Shown: in pieces, positions 10,080-23,815 of the stretch
Numbering within the stretch: position 1 is the stretch's first letter
Layout: the number at the start of each line of letters is the position of its first letter
Assembly (NCBI GenBank): GCA_000733355.1
Contig: JNVV01000024.1
Span: 372,153 to 436,152 of the forward strand
Length of the DNA stretch: 64,000 nucleotides
Source of the DNA: Falciphora oryzae
Lineage: Eukaryota > Ascomycota > Sordariomycetes > Magnaporthales > Magnaporthaceae
Reading direction: 5' to 3'
Made by a program: the position numbers and the translations under genes
The notes under the pieces: model-generated
Seen by the model: the letters and a program-made list of their open reading frames with translations, nothing else
Told to the model about the DNA's origin: nothing
Database searches by the model: none

Positions 10080-12310
10080 CTGGCAATTTTTTTTTTTGAG
10101 CGCGTGCATCGGCCAATTGCTCGTTTTCCAGATCCGGGGATCTCACTATATTAATAACAAAGGAATCCGGATCCGTTAATTTGCTTTAAAAACAAAGGAA
10201 AAGAAGGAAAAAAGAGGGGCTGTACTAGATATAGGTAAAGACTGTGGATAGGAATAATAGTAGGAGGGGCAAAGTCTGGTTAGGTGCTCGTTGGATCAAG
10301 TATTTGCGGCTTAAGTGCTCCCAATAGCGGTAGGCGGGCTTAATAAAGATCTATTAAACCGTGTGCGTGCTGATTTGCAAAATAGGAAGGAACGGATTGC
10401 GAGTATGACTTACAGGGCTTGGTTTGGGTAACAAAAGTCGTAAGTTCCATGATCGTTGTGATTTGGGATTTGGCTTTTTACAACCACAACGTTTTTAATT
10501 GCCCGTGCCTATTTACCTGCCTGTTTGCCGATTTTTGTTTTATTTTTTTGCTACTCGTTCGATCGTTACGATGGCAAACGCCCGCTCCATTAAAGCTGGC
10601 AAAAACAAACCCGTTACTAAAGGTTAGGTTAGCGGCAAAACGGTCCCAAACCAGGGCGTTAAAAAGATTCGTGCCAAAAAGGGAGAAGGCAAAACTCCTG
10701 CTCGCCCGCGCCCTATATAGGGCAAACAAAAATCGTTCCTATACCTGAATTGCCTCAACTCTCTTTTAGCCGGCAAATCAAAGGGGGCCAAGTGCTTTGA
10801 TACCGAGCCGGCCGGCAACCGTTGCTGGGCTTATGCGTTTGGTTATTCGTGCTAACTAATGTAGGTAATCTTTTAGGCAATAGTTTGCTAATTTTGTAAG
10901 CTAACGATCGATAGTCCTAAAATCGCAATCGCTCCGGCTAAAAAATTTATAGCTTAATATTTCTTTAAACTTAATTATATCGATAAAGCACGTCGATCTT
11001 TTGTTTGGCTGCTCCGGTGCTTTGCTAACCCTTTTTTTGCTGTTTTTAAAAGCTCGCGAAATGGCGCACCACCACCAAATGCATAATCCTTATTAGGAAA
11101 AAGGAATAGGCCGGTAAAATTAATGCTAATCTCTTTAAAATGAGCAGTGCTAAGCGGAAGGCGGCGGGCCGTACTACCGCTTAGCGGATATTTAATACGG
11201 CGTTTTTAAGAACAGGTGATAATTTATTTAGTACTTCCGATAAAGTGGACGATAAAAATAAAAAGGTCGTTAAAAAAGGAAAGGAAAATGAGGATTTTGA
11301 CGATGTTAACGCTTAAGCCGGTAATGTGTTTGTTAATAGTGGAGGTTTTTTTTGGAGCTTAGGAATATCGTTTATGTGATCGTTTTCGGATTGTTTTAGC
11401 GTTTGGCTGCTTTTGTTTTTTCGGATTTTATAGTCGGCCATTTTGCGCTTTAACAAATCAATTTTTCCTGCTTCCCTTCGCTTTTTTTTTATTATTTTTT
11501 CCGTTCCACCCAACCTTTAATCCGTACCGTTGTTTTGTTGCATGTAATTAGATTTTTTAAAGCTTTATTTAGCTGATTTTTAGTTATCGCATCTGCCGGG
11601 TTGTTTAATCCCGCGATTTAGCGGATTTCGTCGATTTCGCGCTTTTCGTAGGATTTTTTAAATGCTATAATATCGATTATAAGCCTTTTTTCCGCCGTTG
11701 TGCCCAATTATATAAAATATTAATATAGCGAGAAGCTATTAGTGCAAATTATTAGCTTCGGGGCCTTTTTGTTTAGCTTTTCGAAGATCGTTGCGAGCGT
11801 TGAATTGAGGACGTAGGTTGCATCGAACCCGCTAACCATCCCGTAGATTTTACTCGCGAAAACGCTCCTCGTAACCTTTTTGCATTTGACTAACGTCCAA
11901 TGCAAAATGTTCCCGATCAACTAAAAGCTGGTTTTCTAATCGTTGGATTTTTCGTTACCCAATATAATCATAAACCCGATTTGTGAATTTAGGTTTAGAT
12001 TGTTTGCGAATAATCCGTTTACGAAAACGTAAAGGTTGGTTTTTTGCAGATTTAAAGGAACGTATTTTAATTTTTTTTAAGCGTTATCGATTTGCCATTT
12101 GATCCTTTTGTTTAGCGTGACTACGTCCTTTTGTCCCGGGTTTTTGGCTTACGCCGCCACGGAATAGTCGAATGCGGCTTCCGGTTGGCACACGGAATTG
12201 ATATATGCGCTTTAAGCTTTTTGAACGATATACTCGTAGTTTAAGCTTTTTGAATCGGTTTTTATTAGTTTAAGCCTTTTACCCTAATTTTTTTATCGAA
12301 TTTCGAGCAC

Positions 12311-13783
12311 CTAATTTCCCATTAGGATTTTGCACCCGTTAAAGTCGGCCTCGTTTCCCGGCTTGAGGATCGATCTCGGTTTTGCACGAAAGCCTGCTTT
12401 CTGGAGCGCTAATTCTTCCTTTTCCAAAAAGTCCGGGTTTTTAAAGTTAAGGGTATCGTCTATCTGCATGCCTACGATCCCAACGCTTTGTCTGCTTTTT
12501 GAAATAAGCAAATAAAAATCGTAGCTCGACGTCCGGCAGTTTAGGCGCTTTTTATAGTGCTTTTGGTAAGTAACAAACTAGTGCAAACCTGATTCCGCGA
12601 TCCCGTAAAAGGGTTTAATCACTTTAAACAACGTGCCCGGTTTGAATTATATTAACAATTTTTTAAGTAAGCGCAAAAAAACGTCTTTTTATAGCTTTAA
12701 TTCCGATTAAGTATATATTTAGCTAATGTTTCGGATTATTAGATTGAATTTTATAAGTATAAATGATAGTGTAATCGCTAGGATTAATCGTTAGCTGCAT
12801 TTTATAATCGTAAGAAATTGCGTAAAAATATTGTGTTTCTTTTCGTCGTTGTATTTTATAGCTACGAATTTCGATTTTTTAAAAGGCTTCGAAGTTTGCT
12901 TTTTAACCTCGTTTACGATCCGCGATCCGAAAATCGTAGCTCCGTTAAGGATTTTTCTAATAATTAGCTTAATTATTTTAGCGCCGATAAATGCGTTTAA
13001 TTCCTTTTAGGTGGATTGTTTAAATGGTGGACCGGAAACTGTGATTTTGCCTTCCTATTTAAGTTAGATCGCTAGTTGGTAAGATTGGTGCTTTTTAGCG
13101 CTTAAGAACGTCGTGTTTATTTGTTAAAGGCTTCGTCTTATTGCAATTGCTTATTGTGCGGTGTTATAAAGGCGGCGTCGTTCGTTAGGAATTTCGGGTG
13201 ATACCGTGATTTCGGGCAGGGTGGTTGTTTAATTTTGGGGATCCTTATTTGATTGTTCGGCGACCTTCTTTTTTGGGGGTTTTTTTCGGCGTTTTAGCTA
13301 TTTAGGTTTAGGGTATTCGAAAGGTGCTAGCTGCTTTTCGGATTTTTGCACGGTAGGTTCCTTTGCTTTATGGTAGGGTTTAACCGCCGTGCTTTTAAAG
13401 GTTACGTTGCCGTTAACCATTTTTACCGTAACTAACGTGTTTGTTATAAATAGGACTTTATAAGGGCTTTGCCACCCGTCCTTTTCTCGGAACATTAAAA
13501 CCTCGCTTTTTAAAGCTAAGGAGCTTGGAAGCATTTATTCTATGTTCGGCCCGTTGCGTGCAGCTAATGCTTCCTACACCCGTCGCTTATCGTATATGGT
13601 CCGGATCTTTGCTATGGCTTTCCTGATTGCAGCGGCTTTTTGCACCTGGGTTTGTAAAGGTGGCGAGTTGTTATTTATCCGGGGCATTGCTTTAAAAACG
13701 AGCAGTGTAGGGACAAATCCGTTAGGGCCGGCCGTGTCGTTCACGGCTTTTATTGCTTTTTGAAGCACTAATTTGAGGTGCAT
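12311..13783 (-). pseudogene. Copia pol remnants (integrase end and reverse transcriptase)
   Basis: From high to low coordinates (coding direction): 13783-13574 reads AIKAVNDTAGPNGFVPTLLV, typical of the region after the integrase core in fungal Copia elements. 13534-13298 reads REKDGWQSPYKVLF, the next block. 12511-12311 reads VGMQIDDTL and FRAKPRS, a recognisable part of the Copia reverse transcriptase. Between them every frame is closed by stops and the sequence is AT-rich. Not functional. Confidence 0.75.
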
Positions 13784-15161
13784 GTTTAGGCATTCGTGTC
13801 GGATAATATCAAAGGCCCGGCGTAAAAGGGCGTGATATCTTTCAACTTTGCCGATTAACTAGTGCGTTTCGATTAAGACCTGCTTATAGGTGATTTTAAA
13901 AAGCTTTGTTTCCGCTTGAAATTCGCTCGCGGCGAAATTGGTACCGGCATCGTGGGAAATTACGTTTGGGGGCCTTAGGTAAACGTCGATCTAGCACCGT
14001 TTAAAGGCTTTTTACGTTTTTTTTGCTAATATGTTTTTAAAAAGCGTTGCAATATTAAAAGCTATATTCGCATCGATTATATAAAAAATCGGTTTGTAAT
14101 CGATGTAAAACACGTTTATAATGATTTCGTAGTTAAAGTCGATATCGTTTTAAAGTTTAAATCGAAATCGTTATGGTACAGGGCTTTTTTTTTTAATAAA
14201 AATGGCATATTCGATTAATTATTGCGAAAGCGTCGCGATCAGCTTCGTGCTTTATACGCTTTAAAACGTTCCAAAATCTATTAACAAATAGGTGCCCAAA
14301 GCGTTTATACACACGCTTTAGCTTAGCTTCCGTAAAGAAAACTGCTCCCGCGATCTCTGTTTCCGTTATGAAACTAACTGCCGCGGTGACGTGGGTGACG
14401 TCGTTAAAAAAGAACTAAGGGTGGCCGTGCCTTTTTATAATTGGAACGCGCGTACCGTCGTCTTTTATAAGCTCGTTGCGCGTATTGTTAAAGTAAACGT
14501 GCAATGCATCCATATTTGCAAGGTACAGCAGGAAAAGGGTTAGGGTTAAAACCACGGAAAACGTGATCTGGCCGATCGGGGTCGGAATAGTGATCTTTCC
14601 GATGCTGGAAACGATTTTTCCTAATCTAAAGATTACGTGTTTTGTGTGCCCGTTTGTATTAATAATAAAATCGGGCTTATAGCGTTAAAGTGCGTGGATT
14701 TAATCCTTTCCGGCCGTGGAGGTTTTCGCTACACCTATATCCGGAAGGATCCTTTGCTATTACTAAATGCTTTGGATTTTGTATTGGACCAATACCTAAT
14801 CCGCAAAAACATAAGGATAAGGTTTGTTAAATTCCGAAACTTATTGCGTATGAAGGAGGTAGGTAAAGGCTTTTTTAATAAGGTACGAAGCTGTAGCAAG
14901 GGTTATAAAGTAGCTGCTTTCATAATCTTCCTTGTGGTTTATATTTTAATCGTTAGAATTAAAAGATAGCTATTCCTCCTCGTCGGTGCTTTCGGGCTCC
15001 ATTAATACGAAGAATTAGGTGTACTTTTTGCGTGGTTTGTTTTCCGCCTCTTTTTGTGCTTTCCACCGCTCCTTAGCTCGTTGTTGTTTCCGAAAGGGGT
15101 GGCGTGTCGATCTATAATCCGGCTTTTTGTAAATCTAGCATCCGCGTAGGTACCGGAATGA

Positions 15162-15854
15162 TTAGGGTTTTGGTTGAAACGTTTTTGGCTGGTACGATCG
15201 GTTTCGGCTTCCGTTATCCCTTTTATAATTTTTGCGATTATTAAACTTCCGTTCCACGTAATAGGTGCTAGGGACACGTGCGTTTTTTTCCACCTGCAAA
15301 ATGCTTTTTAGTTGGGAAAATAAGCCTTTAAAAGTCCGGTTGGGGTTTATAAGGACGGTTTTAAGCTCCGGCACGCCTTGGATTGCCCGTAAAGTGCTCG
15401 CGATAAGCTAGTTCTCGTTTTAATAAAACGGGCCGAAAGCGCGTTGGCATATTTGCAACTTATTTAAAAGGATTTGCAAAACTTCCATATTAAATTTGTT
15501 AAAGTTAGCGATTTTTAAACGGATTGTTTAAAAAGTAATTAAGCTTTAATCCGTATAGTACAGTGATCGGTTAATTTTAATGTTAAAATGCATTTTAAAA
15601 ATTATATAAATCTTTCGAAAGGTAGGTCCATACCCGATATATCGGGTATACCACTGTTTAGCGTTGCTTTAAAATACTAAAAGGAAAATCGCATGGAGCT
15701 GTGAAAGGGGGATTTCGAAAATTTCGCATGTGGTTATAAAAAACAAAATTTTATCGTTTAAAATGTCGTATGGATCACCGGAATAGCTGTATTTTTTATC
15801 CCAAGCGCTTTGGAATGCCTTTATTAAACTCCTATCGACGACGGCGTTAGGCAC
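15162..15854 (-). pseudogene. Copia gag remnants
   Basis: Two minus-strand pieces. 15854-15669 reads SYSGDPYDILNDK and CEIFEIP, like the gag N-terminal domain of fungal Copia elements. 15374-15162 is a basic, Asn/Arg-rich piece (RKNYKRDNGSRNRS) resembling the nucleic-acid-binding linker. Frames are broken between them. The position, 5' of the pol pieces on the minus strand, fits. Confidence 0.6.
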
Positions 15855-16319
15855 CTCCTTAAAGGGGAGTTACCTGTATAGGGATTTCGCAAGCGCTGGG
15901 GTTTCGTATCGAGGGCGTAATGGTGTTACAGTTTGTATTTTATCAATCGGCGGAATGGTTTTTCCGCGATCTTTTCGTTGTATGTACTGGTTAAAGTAAA
16001 ATCTTAATGTAGTAATAGGTTTAAAGATCGGTAAAATTGGGGATTAGTTATCCGGGTGTACTTATGGAACTGTAAATCGGCCGATTAAAAGTGCCCGGGG
16101 AAATGCCGGTTAATCGATAGTGGTTACTTGGGGGATTTTAAATTAGCTGGGCGGGGGAATCCGTAAAGCTAGAAAAAGGGTGGTTAGGGGATCGATGCGC
16201 TTTTTAGTACGGTGGTTTTTAAAGGGGGAAATAAAGGTCGTGCTTATAAAAAAGGTTAGGGAGGATATTCGGAAGCGTAACGGATTTTTAGGTCGCTGGC
16301 TTAGTAATCCCTAGGTTTT

Positions 16320-16821
16320 TGTAACAGACTGTGGCCCCCTAAGGGAAAGGGTCACGCTTGTAGGGAAAGGGGATTTTAGAGGTTTAGCGGTTTATTAGTG
16401 CGAGGCTTAACAAGTGTATAATGATGAGAAACAAAAACGATTGCTTGCCTTCCAAACCCCTTTTATAGGAGGTCCTTCGGGCCCTTTTTATACACAGTCC
16501 TTCGGCTGCCGTCGGCCTGCCGTCGGCATGCCTTCTTCCCCGCGGCGCCCGTACGGGTCTGGATATGCTCCGTCCCAAATCAACGCTTCGGGGTTTAAAT
16601 ATGTCATATAGGGATCCCTCTATACCAGCGTGTCACAACCCCTTGGATCTAACTCTCCTAAAACAGCACGTCGCATGCGCCACCTTATTAGCTGGCGGAT
16701 ATCGTGCTCGCGGTTGCGTTGGGTTGGCGGGTGCTAATCGCCAAAGCCGTTAGCGGGCGAGGACGTAAGCGTAGCTGGTTGATATCGCGCCCGCGGGCGC
16801 GTTAGGTCGGCGGGTGTTACA
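16320..16821 (-). repeat. Gypsy LTR (3' LTR of the minus-strand element)
   Basis: 502 bp, TGTAACA...TGTTACA, starting right after the GTTTT target copy. The sequence contains a near-palindromic GC-rich block around 16510-16560. Confidence 0.9.
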
Positions 16822-17100
16822 ACTATCCCCCCTTTAAAAAGGCTGTCCTCGGCCTCCAACCTTCTCCTCCTTTTTCCTAATGCAACGACAAATCTTCGTG
16901 GACTCGCAAGGGCGTTGACCGTCTTTTCTTTCGCTTAGGGGTGGGCGCTAATTTCCAATAAAACCTTTGGAAAAGGATAACCAACTTAGCGATCCTTAGG
17001 GGCCTTTTCCTTCACTGCTTGGCTCTACGTCCTAAAGCTTACGGATCCCTTAGTCCCTTCGGTTCCGGGCCCTTTAAAAGGCTCGTACTTTTACAAGGGT

Positions 17101-20100
17101 GCTTTAAAGGTGCTCCTCCAGCTCCTAAGTGTTATACTTTGCCGGCCAATCCTTTCATTTAACCAGGTAGTACTTTTTGCCTTTAATGTGGCCCTCGTCT
17201 CGCACTTCTTCGATTTCCCATTCTTCTTGGTCGTCCTCGTACTTTGGCATAAATAGCGGCACCTCGTTTCTTTGCTTTTTGGTAATATACCGTTCGAGGT
17301 ACTGCATAGGGAAAACGTTGTGCAAACGGCGGTGGTATTCGGGAAGTGCTAATCGGTAAGCCTGCTAACCGATACGTTCGGTAATCCGAAAAGGGCCGAT
17401 CTATTTGGGTGCTAACTTTTTATTTTTTAACCGCAGATTTTTCGTGGATAACTTTACCAAATCTTTAATTGCGAATTGCATAAGGGTGTAGTTCCTATTG
17501 TAATATTTAACTAACCGCTCCTATATTTGCAGTAACGTTTCTTTTAGCTCCTTACGCAATGCGTAAAGTCGTTCGATGCGGTTTTTCGCTGCGGGTACCC
17601 TCCTTTTAAGGATATCGTCCGCGATATCAATCCGCATTTCGCAATCCGATCCGTATAAAAAGTAAAAAGGCGAGTGCTTTATGGTAAAATTCCGGCTGTT
17701 GTTATAAGCGTACGCTACTAACGGTAACAATAATGCCTAGGAATTTTCCGAACCGGCGTAGTAACTGCGAAAGTAATCCTCGATCATACGATATAGGACT
17801 TCCGTTTATCCGTCCGTTTAAAGATGGTAGGCGGTCGATATACGTCTTTTAATAATTTGGTGCTTGCACACCTCCTCCTAAAAGGCACTGGTAATACGGC
17901 TATCCCGGTCGCTAACGATACTTTTGGAAGTGCCGAACACGCATTCGATACGTTCGAAAAACAGCTTTGCGAATTGCCCAACGCTTATATTAGCTCGTAT
18001 AGGTATAAAAACCACGTATTTGGTTAACCGGCACACAATGACGAAAATCGCGTTAAAAATTTAACCGTTCGCCGTCCTGCTTTTAGGTAAGCCGGTTACC
18101 CAATCCAAAAAAATTTCTTTTATAAGCTGCCCGTCCTTTAGCGGCGGTAGGGGTTTAAGTTTGCCGTAAAGCTTATAGCGATAAATCGCTTTTTTTTAGT
18201 ACTAAAGGCACGATGCTACGTATGTAGTAACATCCCCTTTAACCCCATCCTACTAAAAAAAGCGCTAAATTAAATCTAAAATTTTAGCTACGCCCTAATA
18301 ACTAGCTCCCGGGAAATTGTAAAACTGTTTTAAGATTTCGGTTTTTAAAACTTCGTTTGCAAAAACGTGGACCTAGCTTCCCCGGAAAATTAACTCGTTA
18401 CCGTTAGTTAGGTGGAAATACGATACTCCTCGCTACCGAAACGTCGTTTTAATATCTCGGTACGGTACGGTATATTTCACGTCAGGTATTAGCAAACGGG
18501 GCTTTTTAACTTCTGTTAGCCTTTTAAGCAAATTTATACTCGCCGGATCCCGCTTTTATACGTCCCCAATCCATTTTCTTAGCGGCGTTAGGATCTCCTC
18601 AAAGGAATCCGCTCGTACGCTGCTCTCAAGCCAATCCAAGGCGGTACGTGCCTCCTGGCGAGTGATAGATTGCACCTGCAGGGCATGGATAACCCTTAAA
18701 GCGTTTGGATCGTCGGCTAACGTAAGTTGTGCCAAACGCACGCTATCCCGCTCGCTTCGCCGGTTAGAAACCAAATTTCCGGGGGATCGCTCGTTAGGTG
18801 CGCTCTTTGCGCTCACTAACTGGGGAAGCTTATTAGGCGTCACTCCCTCGGCAGTATCCTCTGCTACGTGCGGCTCATAATCCGACACGTCTTGTTTCCG
18901 ACTTATCTTATTAAATAACGTCGGCAGAAGCTTTTCGATAAAAGTCTCCTGTCCTTCCTCCCGACCGTCCATATAATCCGGTTAGCGAAACGGAGCATCG
19001 GCCGGGTTTAAGGACCCTGGCCGGTATTTGATTTCGAAATCGTACGGGGCCAACTGTAACAGCCATCGGGCCTGCCATCCGTTCAAACGCTCCTGCTTTA
19101 TAAAAGCCTTTAGGTTTTTATAATTCGAAAACACCTCCGTAGTTTGCGCCCCTTTAAGGTAATGTCGCTAATGGCGAAAACTTCCCATTATTGCGAAAAG
19201 TTCCTTATCGTACGTAAAGTACCGGATTTTAACTCCTTTAAACTTTTAGGACCAGTAAGCTATAAAGTGCCACTAACCGTCGTGCTTTTGTAACAAAATG
19301 CCTGCTATAGCAAAATCGGAAGCATCCGTTTCCATCCGTAAAAGCAAAAGCGGGTCGTAGTGCCGTAGCATTGGTGCAATAGTAAAAGCGTTAATTAGGT
19401 CCTCGAACGCCTGCTGCTAGGGTTCCTGCCAATAGTGGCCTATCTGGCCTGGCTTGCGTCCGTTTTTCATCCCGTACAAAAGGTCGTGCAAAGGCTTCGC
19501 TATGCGGGAAAAGCCGTAAATAAACCGTCGGTAAAAGTTGCAAAACCCGACGAAAACTTGGATATCCCTATACGTACGAGGTAGGTGGTCGATCCATTCG
19601 CGGACGACCTGGATTCGCGCGGGATCCATTTTAAACCCTTCGGTATTTACGATAAAACCTAAAAACTTAAGTTTTTGCTAAAAAAAGGTGCATTTTTTCG
19701 GGTTGGCATAAAGCTCGAACGCACGAAGTCGATCCAAAACCAACTCTAGGTGGTGCTGGTGTTCCTCCTCGCTACTGGAATAAATAAAGATATCGTCCAA
19801 GTAAACGATAACGAAGTCGTCCACTAGGCTTCGCAAGGCCCGGTTAATGTAGGTTTAAAACGATGCTAGGGCATTGGTAAGCCCGAAAGGTAGCACGAAA
19901 TACTCGTAATGCCCGTATTTGGTACGGAACGCGGTTTTCCACTCGTCGCCCTCTTTAATGCGAAATCGATAATAGGCGTTAACAAGGTCGATTTTGGAAA
20001 AGCATTTAGCACCGTTCAACCGGTCGAACATTTCCCCAATAAGCGGAAATGGTGCTCTATTCTTAATAGTAATATCGTTCAGCCCTCGGTAATTAACGCA

Positions 20101-20984
20101 TAAACGTAACGTACCGTCCTTTTTCGGAACGAAAATAACAGGGGCTCTTACCGGTAACTGTAATTCCCGGATAATGCCTTATGCGAAAGCATCCGCAAAG
20201 TATTTTCAAAAAGCTGCGGACTTGGCTGGGGATAAGTAATAAATCTGCTTCCACGGGGGCTTTTTGCCCGGGATTAAATCGATAGCATAGTCGCCCTAGC
20301 CATGCTTCGGAAGCATTTTTCCTTTGCGAACGTCGAACACGTCGGAGTAGCTCGTCCGGAAGCTTACAAGGACGTTTCCTAAATCCGGCGGTTCGTCCGG
20401 AGGGTCCTCGAACGGGTCGTCCTCCTCCGTACTAATGGAAGGGTTAAAGCGGATAAAGCAAACAAACATACGATCCTTAACTTAAAGGCTCCTTTGGAAA
20501 TAATGCGCGGACAGTTAATAAATGCGCGGGCGTTAGTTAAAACGCCAGGTACCTTTGGTCAAGTAAAAATCCATAGCCAATTCCTTCATCAATGGCATGC
20601 CTATAAGGATAGGGGCGTTTGCCAGGCTTCGTTCGATAGCTAGGAACGGCCGGATAACTTCCACCGCAATACCGTACTAGTTATAAAGGCTTAATCGTAG
20701 GTAATAAATACCGTAGGTTTTCACGCCTTAATTGCCTGCGGCGGCTAGGGTAAAGGACTGGTGGTCGTATTTAGGACGGTTATACGGTTAATATCCCAGG
20801 GATTTGCAAAAGGTAATAGAAACTGTATTCACTTCGGCGTGCGTATTTAAGCCGACCTCGACCTCGACCTTTGGACCGCCGTTAGGAGCGCTAACGATCC
20901 CCTTGGTAACGAGCGCAAGGGCTGTGCGAATCTGGTCGTCACGGAACGCCGGTGCGGGGATAACCGGGTTCCCCTTTAGTTTTT
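17101..20984 (-). pseudogene. Gypsy pol: protease, RT, RNase H, integrase, chromodomain
   Basis: Reading down the minus strand: the reverse transcriptase active site YLDD is intact near 19790-19820. It is followed by a conserved block with VGFCNFYRRFI (about 19550) and an RNase H-like part with METDASDFAIAGIL (about 19330). A 138-codon piece at 18972-18556 links to the integrase, of which 17730-17521 keeps YNNSRNFTIKHSPFYFLYG. The end (about 17260-17100) is a chromodomain: EEWEIEEVRDEG, KYYLVK, then a stop where Trp is expected, KDWPAKYNT, and a second stop at a Trp position. Trp codons turned into stops are a RIP hallmark. Confidence 0.82.
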
Positions 20985-22340
20985 CTAGCGCTTATCGCTC
21001 GGCTCCTTTCCGTCCTCCTCCTTCCTGCGCTTCAGGGAGTTGATTTTGGCCTTTCCGTCCGGAAAGGGCTCGCCATTTTTAGGAGGCTTAGTAGCGGAAA
21101 AGGGGCTTTTGCAATCCTTCGCCATATAATTGGGCTTGCCGCACTTCATGCATGCGTTTTCATCCCAGCGCCGTTGGCGTTCGGTGGGTAAAAGCGTCGT
21201 GCGTCCGTTGCTTTTGGGGCGTTGGTTGCGCCCTTCCTGTTTGCCTCGGGGCTTGTATTTCCCGTCCTTGTTCGACTCCTTCTGGTCCTTCTTATGGGAG
21301 GGCCTTTGGGAGTCCTTCTTCTCCTCGTACGGGGCGCGGGCGCCCGTACCTAAGGTATCCCAAATAACCTGGGCTGTGGCGACGAGGTCCTCCAAGGTCT
21401 CTGCCTTGTAGTGCATCCCACGGGTGACTTGGACCTTTAAAGCAGGGACCAAACGAACCACGTAGCCGTTAATATCCGCTATCTGCCCTGCGTCGCCGCA
21501 CATACGTCGGTATCGCGCTACGAAAACGCCGGGGTCCTCGTTATTTTTTTGCATAAGTTGTTACAAATCGTTAGTGGCCCTAAGGAGTAAAGAATCTCCT
21601 CGCAATATGGTATTACGGAGCCACCGCATGAATTTGCGCCAATGTAAGCCCAAAATGGGGTTAGCTTTGCGCGAGCCGTTATAGGCGGAATTAAGGTCGC
21701 TATTAAAGGTTCCGACAGCGGCTGCGATACGTAATCTGGCCGTAGTAAAGCCGTTAAGGTTGGCTTCGAAGGTAAGGTCGAGCTTGCTTTCCCAATGGTC
21801 GAAGTCCTGTACTGAGCTTGGAAGCTTCAGTTCGGGCATTTTCCATAGGATCTTATGGCTACCTCTGTCCTTTTCGTACGAAGGAAAGGTATCGTCTTCC
21901 TCGTCGTCGTCCCTAACCAGGGAGTAGTGTGATAGTGCCCGGGGTGCTAACTGGTTAGCAGGTTCTCCTAACGGGCGGTTGATCTCTTAGCCATGCTGCC
22001 AAAAGGTTGAAGCTCGAAAACGAAGCTAAGGCTGGGGCTGAAGGTGATCCGGATCGTCCGAATCGTCTAAAAGGCCAAAAGCCTCGCGCACTGCCTTCCG
22101 TTCGATTAGGGCTTTTTGGAATTGTAACAAAATCTTAATGGGAACGCAATCACGTAAAACGTAATAAGCGAGCTGGGAACGGGTGTAAAAAGCAACGCTA
22201 TGGATGCTAAACTCGGGGTAACCCTTAGGGTTGTTAGGGGTAGGTTGCTCGCGTCCTAGGGGCAAAGTGGATAACCCTGTCCTTAGATCCTCGTCCCGTC
22301 CGGCGTCGTTAACCTCGATAAAGTCGCCAGGGTCGGACAT
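20985..22340 (-). pseudogene. Gypsy gag, in three frame pieces
   Basis: Pieces at 22340-22026, 21839-21561 and 21554-20985 on the minus strand. The last contains YRRMCGDAGQIAD, a Lys-rich linker, and CMKCGKPNYMAKDC. That is a CX2CX4HX4C zinc knuckle in which the His is Tyr, a change a single C-to-T produces. The middle piece reads DFDHWESKLDLTFEANLNG, like gag capsid. The protein would bind and package the element's RNA. Breaks between pieces are stops or frame changes. Confidence 0.75.
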
Positions 22341-22386
22341 GGTACCTAATAAATGCTAAAGGTCTAAGCAGAGGAAGCAATCGAGT

Positions 22387-22888
22387 TATAACAAACTGTA
22401 GCCCCCTAAAGGAAAGGGTCACGCCTATAAGGAAAGGGGATCTCAAAGGTTCAGCGGTTTATCAGTGCGAGGCTTGACAAGTGTATAATGATAAGAAACA
22501 AAAACGATTGCTTGCCCTCCAAACCCCCTTTACAGGAGGTCCTTCGGGCCCTTCTTATACACAGTCCTTCGGCTGCCGTCGGCCTGCCGTCGGCATGCCT
22601 TCTTCCCCGCGGCGCCCGTACGGGTCTGGATATGCTCCGTCCCGAATCAACGCTTCGGGGTTTAGATGTGTCATGTAGGGATCCCTCTGTACCAGCGTGT
22701 CACAACCCCTTGGATCTGACTCTCCTAAAACAGCACGTCGCATGCGCCACCCTATTGGCTGGCGGATATCGTGCTCGCGGTTGCGTTAGGTTGGCGGGTG
22801 CTAATCGCCAAAGCCGTTGGCGGGCGAGGACGTGAGCGTGGCTGGCTGATATCGCGCCCGCGGGCGCGTTAGGTCGGCGGGTGTTACA
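22387..22888 (-). repeat. Gypsy LTR (5' LTR of the minus-strand element)
   Basis: 502 bp, the same length as the left copy. Its first bases are TATAACAAACT in place of TGTAACAGACT, two G-to-A changes of RIP type; elsewhere it is often the less mutated copy. Confidence 0.9.
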
Positions 22889-23815
22889 GTTTCATTTCGG
22901 CTAATTTATCGCTTAGCTATAGGCTCTTCTAAAAAAATGGCATAGCGTATTGTTCTAAAGGCATCCAAAACGTCGATCGGGTAACTGTCTGTCCTAGGAT
23001 CCGTACGATCCTGAAAAGGGGGAGGCTGTAATCCGGTTGCAAGTGTTTGTATTCCAAAGATTAACTCCCATCGCATAACCGTTATAAACCTTTCGCTAAG
23101 TTTCCCTTTTGGCGGTCCGGGGATTGGGATCCTATAATTTTTTAAGTGCTTGCGGAAAATTCGAGCGATCCGCTAATCGAGGTTTTCAAAATATGTTGCT
23201 TCTTACCTTTCGTAATTTTTAAGCACGTTATTTAAAAGGTTGTTCCTACGCGTGTTTCCGTATAAAAGCAGTGTTTTAAGCATCCATACGTTCCGGCGAG
23301 CGATAGAAATTTCGTTAGGTGATCCTTCGAAGCTGTAGGAAGGGCTTATCAAAAGGGGGATGTCAATATTCTATGCCAAAGATTTAGGGAGGTCGTATAA
23401 CACAAACGTGCTCTTTGTAATCGTACGTTACTTATTGCTAAGCTCCTCTACCTGTTATTCCGGGGTATCGGACATGTTATCGGTAGGAAAGGGGGGAGGG
23501 GGGTTTTTAACGAGCAATATCGTCTGGGTAATCAATCCAGGAGTCCAGTCGCCTGCTCTAGGAAGGTGCTTAAAGGGATCACGTAACGCCCTTTTCACAA
23601 TTGTTTAGATCTTACGAACAAAGGTCCAATCGCCTGTTTTAGGAAAGTGCCTTTATTATTTGATTAACTCGTGTGTAACGCGCTACCAAGCAGTAAAATC
23701 CGATTCCTTTATTCCTAAACTCTTCCAATTAACCCAATCGCTTTAAAAGAAGGTATCAACGGTCGAATCCTTTACCTTGCTCATTTGTGTTGCCTTTTCA
23801 AACAACACTAATTAG
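22889..23815 (-). other. Copia leader between its 5' LTR and the Gypsy insertion
   Basis: AT-rich Copia internal sequence separated from the rest of the element by the Gypsy insertion. No readable protein motif. GTTTC at 22889-22893 is the right-hand copy of the Gypsy target duplication. Confidence 0.6.

Larger units (their letters stand above)
16320..22888 (-). mobile_element. Ty3/Gypsy chromovirus LTR retrotransposon
   Basis: Two 502-bp direct repeats (16320-16821 and 22387-22888) start TGTAACAGACT (TATAACAAACT in the right copy) and end TGTTACA. Flanks are GTTTT (16315-16319) and GTTTC (22889-22893), a 5-bp duplication differing by one C-to-T change. Minus-strand coding order is gag, protease region, reverse transcriptase, RNase H, integrase, chromodomain, which defines a chromovirus. 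Total length is 6569 bp. It is less decayed than the surrounding Copia, as expected for the youngest insertion, but stops and a lost zinc-knuckle His show it is not intact. Confidence 0.92.

Noticed and set aside
14637..14969. 110-codon plus-strand frame inside the Copia element
   Set aside because: It is on the strand opposite to the element's genes and is an AT-rich by-product of RIP.
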